This document shows, in pieces, positions 59,344-64,000 of a DNA stretch of 64,000 bases. Numbering within the stretch: the first letter of the stretch is position 1; every line of letters starts with the position of its first letter. A model generated the notes under the pieces. The model had not been told where the DNA came from. It ran no database searches and worked only from the letters and a program-made list of their open reading frames with translations. The translations under genes were made by a program, and so were the position numbers. Origin of the DNA: a virus; the IMG/VR virus record IMGVR_UViG_3300027833_002114, positions 1-64,000 of that record; one strand, given 5' to 3'.

Positions 59344-60936
59344 ATGAGAAAACTACTATCGATACTTGCATTTTGGTTCATAACTAATCTTAGTTATGGA
59401 CAAACCTTCACACAGACATTTGTAGATAGATGTACTGGTGAAGTACAAGTTGTTACCGCTGATTTTACAAGTGGTTCAGCTATCGTTGCATTCTACAACG
59501 AAGCCAAATTATTCACATACGCACAATATACTAATGGTGAACTCCAACAATGGTTAGTTCAGAAATATGCTTGGTGGGCAGCACTTTCACCTTGTTCATC
59601 TGCTAGTAACGCAACCAACAACGCCAACAATACTGCAAACAACGCAACCAATAACACTAATAACACCAACTCAGGTTCGAGTGGTTCAAGTGGGTCTGAT
59701 TCAAGTGGAAGTGGTTCTAGTGGAGGAGGAGATTCAGGAGGTGGTTCTGGAGATAGTGGTGGTGGAAGTGGAGACTCTGGTGGCGGTGGAGATTCTGGTG
59801 GAGATAGTGGTGGAGATAGTGGTGGCTCTGATTCCGATGGCGGAGGAGGAGACTCTGATGGTGGGGGTGGTGATTCCGATGGCGATGGCGGAGGAGATTC
59901 TGATGGAGATTCTGATTCCGATGGCGGAGGAGATTCGGATGGTGATTCCGATGGAGATGGTGATGGGGATTCTGATTCTGATGGAGATGGAGATGGTGGC
60001 GATGATGACTCTGATTCCGATGGTGATGATGAAGGTGGCGATGATGAAGGTGGTGATGATGATAAAGAGGAAGAGGAAACTAAAGAGGAAGAAGAAAAAG
60101 AAGAAGAATCCGAGGAAGAAGAAAAAGAAGAGGAAGAAGAAAAGGATGAAGAAGATGAAGAGGAAGAAAAAGAAGAAGAAGAGGAAGATGAAGAGGAAGA
60201 AGAGGAAGAAGAAGAAAAAGATGAGGAAGAAGATGAGGAAGAGGAAGAAGAAAAGAAAAAGAAATTTATGCCAATAGTATTGAAGGCAGATATAATGTCA
60301 ATGCAAGCTCTAACAAGAGATTACAATCAAGTACTTGCAATTGGAGCATCTCAAGCATCAATTTATGGTGATATATCAAATACAGCAAACTTACAAATAT
60401 ACGATAATCTAAAACAAGTTGGATTATCTTTGGGTAGAAGTAAAGTAAGTTTAAATGAAAATTATCAAGTAACTTGGGTAGATGCAGTAAATGTATCTTA
60501 CATGAGAAACTACAAAATGAATTCAACAACATTATCTGTAAGTAGAATGAAACCAATGGGTAAATGGGGAACGGTTGGAGTGGGAATTAATTACTCATAT
60601 ATGTTTGGTAAAGATGCACTTGGAGAAACTCTACCAAAAATGGGTTCTTTAGGATACAATGTATTATACACAAATATGGTAAAAATAAACGATAGAATAA
60701 TGTACACACCTGCATTAATAGGAGCACAGAACCCATACTCTTATACACAAAAAACAGATAAGTTTGATGCATTTGGTACAGTAAGTAACGATTTTATAGG
60801 GATTCTTGCAAATTCCTTCACAATACAATTAACAAAAAGTTTTTCGTTCAATGCAGGGTGGACGATAATTTATAGTAGTAATGAGTTTGTACCAATAATG
60901 AATTCGTTTATGATAGGTGCTAAATTACCATTTTAA
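59344..60936 (+). CDS. Outer-membrane barrel protein with very long acidic low-complexity linker
   Basis: The 530-residue protein has a signal peptide ending LSYGQ (residue 20), a small N-terminal domain (21-84) with two Cys, then a linker of ~220 residues: Asn/Thr (88-109), Gly/Ser, Asp/Ser/Gly and a Glu/Lys stretch to ~307. A C-terminal region of ~220 residues with alternating hydrophobic strands ends in Phe (GAKLPF), as in a beta-barrel. The N-terminal domain would stand away from the membrane on a charged, probably Ca2+-binding stalk. No relative is known to me. Confidence 0.7.
   Translation: MRKLLSILAFWFITNLSYGQTFTQTFVDRCTGEVQVVTADFTSGSAIVAFYNEAKLFTYAQYTNGELQQWLVQKYAWWAALSPCSSASNATNNANNTANNATNNTNNTNSGSSGSSGSDSSGSGSSGGGDSGGGSGDSGGGSGDSGGGGDSGGDSGGDSGGSDSDGGGGDSDGGGGDSDGDGGGDSDGDSDSDGGGDSDGDSDGDGDGDSDSDGDGDGGDDDSDSDGDDEGGDDEGGDDDKEEEETKEEEEKEEESEEEEKEEEEEKDEEDEEEEKEEEEEDEEEEEEEEEKDEEEDEEEEEEKKKKFMPIVLKADIMSMQALTRDYNQVLAIGASQASIYGDISNTANLQIYDNLKQVGLSLGRSKVSLNENYQVTWVDAVNVSYMRNYKMNSTTLSVSRMKPMGKWGTVGVGINYSYMFGKDALGETLPKMGSLGYNVLYTNMVKINDRIMYTPALIGAQNPYSYTQKTDKFDAFGTVSNDFIGILANSFTIQLTKSFSFNAGWTIIYSSNEFVPIMNSFMIGAKLPF
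59605..60266 (+). repeat. Low-complexity repeats coding for Asn/Thr, Gly/Ser/Asp and Glu/Lys tracts
   Basis: Short imperfect DNA repeats (AAC/ACC at first, then GATTCTGGTGGA-like and GATTCCGATGGC-like, then GAAGAAGAG-like). The base composition of the Gly/Asp part is clearly richer in G than its surroundings. Such tracts expand and shrink easily, so its length may vary between isolates. Confidence 0.85.
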
Positions 60937-60945
60937 GGAGGAAAT

Positions 60946-61473
60946 ATGAAAAAAATAGATTGGAAATTAGGAGTAATAGGAGTATTGGTAGGATTATCAA
61001 TATGGTTATCAGTAAATCCAAAAATACAGGAAGTAGAAAAAATTACCGAAATAAAAGTACTTCAGAAAATCATAGATACATTTTACGTTGATAAAATTGT
61101 AGAAAAGAAAATATTTGTACCAAAGTATATCTATAAAACAAAAGTAAAATTAGATACTATAATAAAAGAAGTAATAGTAGATAGACCTGTTGAAAAAATA
61201 AAAACTATATATAAGGATAGAGAACGTATCCAATATGTAGATGTTCCTAGACCTGAAGTAAATAAATGGTATGCTGGATTTGCGTATCAATATGATTTAG
61301 AAAACTACTTTAGTGGAGCAAATGTTCAAGTTCTACATAAATTCAAAAATGATAAGATGTTCAGTTTGGATTTGGGATTCAGAAACGATAGATTAGATAA
61401 AGAAACTGGTGTAAGTAAATTAAGACCTTATGTTGGTGGTACAATATATTTTAGATTGGATAACAAAAAGTAA
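60946..61473 (+). CDS. Membrane-anchored protein with a terminal beta part, 175 residues
   Basis: One N-terminal membrane segment (LGVIGVLVGLSIWLSV) is followed by a Lys/Val-rich charged stretch (e.g. EVEKITEIKVLQKIIDTFYV) predicted to be extended or coiled. The C-terminal 70 residues (WYAGFAYQYDL, SLDLGFRNDRL, LRPYVGGTIYFRL) look like beta-hairpins. A strong AAGGAGG ribosome site at 60935-60941 precedes it. It might bridge the inner and outer membranes for the barrel protein just upstream. Confidence 0.65.
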   Translation: MKKIDWKLGVIGVLVGLSIWLSVNPKIQEVEKITEIKVLQKIIDTFYVDKIVEKKIFVPKYIYKTKVKLDTIIKEVIVDRPVEKIKTIYKDRERIQYVDVPRPEVNKWYAGFAYQYDLENYFSGANVQVLHKFKNDKMFSLDLGFRNDRLDKETGVSKLRPYVGGTIYFRLDNKK

Positions 61474-61483
61474 TTTTTAAGAT

Positions 61484-63544
61484 ATGAAAAACTGGTTATT
61501 TTTAATATTATTATTACCAACATTAGTGTTTGGTCAAAGTGGTGAAGGATATATAAATTATAAATCCTACAAAACTCACTATGGTACTGGTTCATCTTCA
61601 ACTTTAAATAGTGTAACATATAATGGAGGTGCAAATTCAACTGCTGAGTTTGATGCAATGGTTGATACAAACCAACCAGGTACAACACTAACTCATACTG
61701 GAGAAGTATCACCATATGGTTCAACTGGATTAAGTGGAGGACACCCACCACGATATGGAAGTTCATATTTTGCAATAGTTTATTCAGGTTGGTTCAAGCC
61801 AAATAAAACAGGAACTTATAATATTAGAACTCTAGCAGATGATTCATCAGAAACTCGATATAGAGAAGTGGGAACTACTACTTGGCAAACAATGACATTT
61901 CATTGGGGATGTTGTTCTAATCGATATGGAACTGCAACTTTAGATAATACTAAATGGTATGAGTTTGAATTTAGATACCAAGAATATGGTGGAGGGGATT
62001 ATTACTACTTCTCATATTCAATACCATCAAATTCTTCATCTCCTATTTACAATCAACTAGGTGGTAACAATGGTTCTTCACATCTATTTGGAACTTGGAC
62101 AAATATAGACCCAAGTGGTGGAACTACTACAACAGACCCTGAAGTTGATTTAGATTTAGAATTCCATTCTCAGTTGGCACCAGAGCAATATAGATTCGGT
62201 GTATATTATGATGCATCAAATGAACAAGATGGTTCAACATATTTCAATACTTCTACTATGAATTCAAAATATTATTTAGATGATGATGGTAGTAAAGATA
62301 TAACTGATTATCTAAATTTAGTTAAGATGGCAGATGGTAAGAAAGCAACTACAACTGGTGGTAATGTAGAATGGTGTGTGGTATATGATTATGATAACAC
62401 AAATAAAAGATATAGAGTTGGTATAGATAAAAGAGAATTTCCAAGTGGTGTTAGTTCTTCTGATGTAAAACAACTTCAACTATTTGATGTATGGGATGGG
62501 GATGTAACTTTCAAATCTGATGATGGAACATGGGGAGAGTATTACATTTATACCGATACTCAATTGGATTTTACAAACTCCACTTCTTCAGGATTTATCA
62601 GAGATGCGAATGGATTTTATGGAATGAAGGCAGAGTTCTCATTTGAAGATGTTGAAATATACAAAGGACATAAAATATCTTTTATGAACCCATCTAATAA
62701 TATAGAACAATGGACAGCGGAAGAATTTATGGATAATTACATTACAGTTGCAGATGTAGTTGCGGGATTTAATGAATTAACTGGTGGTGGAATATTTGGT
62801 GGATATAAAGGAGATTTAAGTGGAGTTCAATTACAAAACTCAGATGTAAATCAAGATGGTGAATTTGATTTCCAAGATAGTCAAATAGGATTAGCTTTCT
62901 TAAATGGTGGTGATACTCCTTTCAATGGTTATCTGTCTGAAATAATGAGAATAGTCCCTAAATCAGAATACGATAATACTACAACTACTAATTGGAAAAC
63001 ACAAACAAACAAATCACCATCAACATCATTTACGTTTAGTGTTATAGATACGATACAAACTTTAGAATATAAGGTTTCCTTTATAGGTGATGTAAACCTT
63101 TCACATTCTGCACCACAATCAACAAGTTCAAATAGTACACAATCAACATCGGCGAGAAAATCATCTTCTCAAAAATCAAATGAGTTCGAAATATTATTAG
63201 ATATCAGTAAGGAAGAAGATAAATTTGTGGTAACATTAGATGTACCACAAAACAATCATAACATTGTAGGTTCTGAATTTAGAATAGGATATGATAACAC
63301 TAGAGTAGAGTTTGATAGAATAGAAACTACTTCTAACTTACAATCATTCTCAGCTGAAAGAACAAACTACATAAAGTTAGGTTCTATATCTACCGATGGT
63401 TCTCAAAATCTAAATGGTGGTGTACAATATAAGATTTACTTTTCACCACAACAAACTTTTGAATCTACACTAGGATTACTATCAGTTTTAAAATCAGAAT
63501 TAGTAAAACAAAATGGGGGTGGAATAGACCATAAAATAAAATGA
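61484..63544 (+). CDS. Exported PA14 / dockerin- and cohesin-like surface protein 2
   Basis: The 686-residue protein has a signal peptide ending LVFGQ (~18). Next comes a PA14-like domain (~30-200; GWFKPNKTGTYNIRTLADDS), a family known for carbohydrate binding. The middle (~225-420) is unknown. A dockerin-like unit (DVNQDGEFDFQDSQIGLAFL) carries the classic Ca-loop DxNxDGxxxxxD. The C-terminal cohesin-like region, beginning with GDVNLSHS at ~535, aligns with surface protein 1. A lipoprotein gene overlaps its stop, repeating the arrangement at 55580-57613. Confidence 0.8.
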   Translation: MKNWLFLILLLPTLVFGQSGEGYINYKSYKTHYGTGSSSTLNSVTYNGGANSTAEFDAMVDTNQPGTTLTHTGEVSPYGSTGLSGGHPPRYGSSYFAIVYSGWFKPNKTGTYNIRTLADDSSETRYREVGTTTWQTMTFHWGCCSNRYGTATLDNTKWYEFEFRYQEYGGGDYYYFSYSIPSNSSSPIYNQLGGNNGSSHLFGTWTNIDPSGGTTTTDPEVDLDLEFHSQLAPEQYRFGVYYDASNEQDGSTYFNTSTMNSKYYLDDDGSKDITDYLNLVKMADGKKATTTGGNVEWCVVYDYDNTNKRYRVGIDKREFPSGVSSSDVKQLQLFDVWDGDVTFKSDDGTWGEYYIYTDTQLDFTNSTSSGFIRDANGFYGMKAEFSFEDVEIYKGHKISFMNPSNNIEQWTAEEFMDNYITVADVVAGFNELTGGGIFGGYKGDLSGVQLQNSDVNQDGEFDFQDSQIGLAFLNGGDTPFNGYLSEIMRIVPKSEYDNTTTTNWKTQTNKSPSTSFTFSVIDTIQTLEYKVSFIGDVNLSHSAPQSTSSNSTQSTSARKSSSQKSNEFEILLDISKEEDKFVVTLDVPQNNHNIVGSEFRIGYDNTRVEFDRIETTSNLQSFSAERTNYIKLGSISTDGSQNLNGGVQYKIYFSPQQTFESTLGLLSVLKSELVKQNGGGIDHKIK

Positions 63545-63879
63545 GAAAGTATATAGTATTAATATTGTTTGTTATATTATCTTGTCAACCAGAAGATTTG
63601 ATGATTGTAGAACCACTACCACAATACGAAATGATATTTGAAGAAACTGAATCATCAGTAACAGATGGACAAGAATTTTCTTTTGAAATAATATCAGAAG
63701 AAGAACATCATTTAGTGATATCAAAAGATGGTTCTGTTATTGCAAAAGAATCATTTTTACCTACACTTGAATTGAATACAAGAAAGATTTATACTAAATC
63801 ACTTCCTAAAGATTTGTTACAATTGGAACTAATTAATTCCAATGGTGTTATAAAAAACACTTTTATACAAATATACTAA
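63541..63879 (+). CDS. Small lipoprotein, 112 residues
   Basis: The signal ends with lipobox VILSC (Cys15). The body is acidic and beta-rich (QEFSFEIISEEEHHLVIS). It overlaps the stop of surface protein 2 (ATGA). It corresponds in position to the lipoprotein at 57236 but the sequences share little beyond the overall shape. Confidence 0.75.
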   Translation: MRKYIVLILFVILSCQPEDLMIVEPLPQYEMIFEETESSVTDGQEFSFEIISEEEHHLVISKDGSVIAKESFLPTLELNTRKIYTKSLPKDLLQLELINSNGVIKNTFIQIY

Positions 63880-63890
63880 TATTTATATAT
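63880..63890 (+). promoter_or_regulatory. TATTTATATAT motif, weak promoter candidate
   Basis: The AT-only core lies directly after the lipoprotein stop and three bases before the ATG at 63894, similar in arrangement to the motif before 2073. Confidence 0.25.
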
Positions 63891-63893
63891 AAA

Positions 63894-63986
63894 ATGGAAA
63901 ACCTCATACTTCTGTTCAAGTGTGTTATCATATTGGTAATTTTTTATATTGGAATGAACAGATTTTTTAAGTGGTTAGATAAATAG
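63894..63986 (+). CDS. Small membrane peptide, 30 residues
   Basis: A frame MENLILLFKCVIILVIFYIG ... RFFKWLDK with a single hydrophobic helix. It follows the lipoprotein closely and lies two bases before another start. No family is recognised. Confidence 0.5.
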   Translation: MENLILLFKCVIILVIFYIGMNRFFKWLDK

Positions 63987-63988
63987 AA

Positions 63989-64000
63989 ATGTCAGCAAAA
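63989..64000 (+). CDS. Start of a gene cut by the window edge
   Basis: ATG followed by three codons (MSAK) two bases after a stop, consistent with the packing of this genome. Nothing more can be said. Confidence 0.35.

Noticed and set aside
59567-60277. Long +2-frame open frame over the low-complexity linker
   Set aside because: It is a by-product of the repeat DNA; its Lys/Arg/Met/Val tract is the shifted reading of the acidic linker, whereas the main frame has a signal peptide and barrel on either side.

Overview
The window is a continuous stretch of an AT-rich genome. Every convincing gene reads on the plus strand, packed tightly with many ATGA and TAATG start/stop overlaps. The replication genes identify it as a large tailed phage of the broad T4-like (myovirus) type: gp32-like ssDNA-binding protein, UvsX, 5'-3' exonuclease, gp41-like helicase, family B polymerase, gp45-like clamp, and gp44/gp62-like clamp loader, plus class I ribonucleotide reductase and MazG. 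The host is very probably a member of the Bacteroidota, most likely a flavobacterium-like cell. This is inferred from promoter-like TATATTTG elements matching the Bacteroidota TAnnTTTG -7 box, scarce Shine-Dalgarno sites, flavobacterial-style signal peptides ending in Gly/Ala-Gln, a SusC-like TonB-dependent receptor and an Hc1 histone-like protein. No terminase, portal, capsid or tail genes were recognised, so the virion genes lie mainly outside the window.

Layout: 0-4.4 kb holds a degenerate Pol I-type polymerase, a lipoprotein nuclease and a large unknown protein. 4.4-7.5 kb is a run of small probable early genes, each unit with its own palindromic promoter. 7.6-13.3 kb is replication/recombination (gp32, UvsX, exonuclease, helicase) plus a fucosyltransferase-like gene. 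13.4-20.1 kb is nucleotide metabolism (Hc1, NrdB, MazG, NrdA, thioredoxin) followed by HD hydrolase, asparagine synthetase and GNAT genes. 20.2-33.5 kb has a ParB-like protein, three related SPPY-motif methyltransferases, polymerase B, GroEL, the clamp, GroES and an IMPDH/GMPR-family enzyme. 33.6-37.4 kb encodes an envelope set (TonB-dependent receptor, small membrane protein, secreted S1/P1 nuclease). 37.4-41.6 kb carries the clamp loader, a thioredoxin, zinc-ribbon and Cas4-like nuclease genes.

From 42 to 55 kb lies a long glycan operon: GT4 and GT2 glycosyltransferases, two sugar epimerases, a UDP-sugar dehydrogenase, a GT-A/GT29-like fusion, a cupin, an SDR, a CMP-sialate synthetase-like cytidylyltransferase and an SIS-HAD fusion. 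It looks like a pathway for making and attaching a nucleotide-activated acidic sugar. From 55 to 64 kb lies a set of exported proteins: a CsgG-like protein, two related cohesin/dockerin-like proteins each followed by a small lipoprotein, several small membrane proteins, and an outer-membrane barrel with a very long acidic linker. I could not match this set to a described phage system, and it is the best candidate for something new.

Regulation: at least ten sites carry a 15-bp palindrome fused to the -7 element in two forms, ATTTGT-ATA-ACAAAT and ATTTAC-ATA-GTAAAT. The base changes in one arm are compensated in the other. A second AT-only motif (TATATTTATATA-like) precedes other genes and may be a different temporal class. 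One clear intrinsic terminator follows the TonB-dependent receptor.
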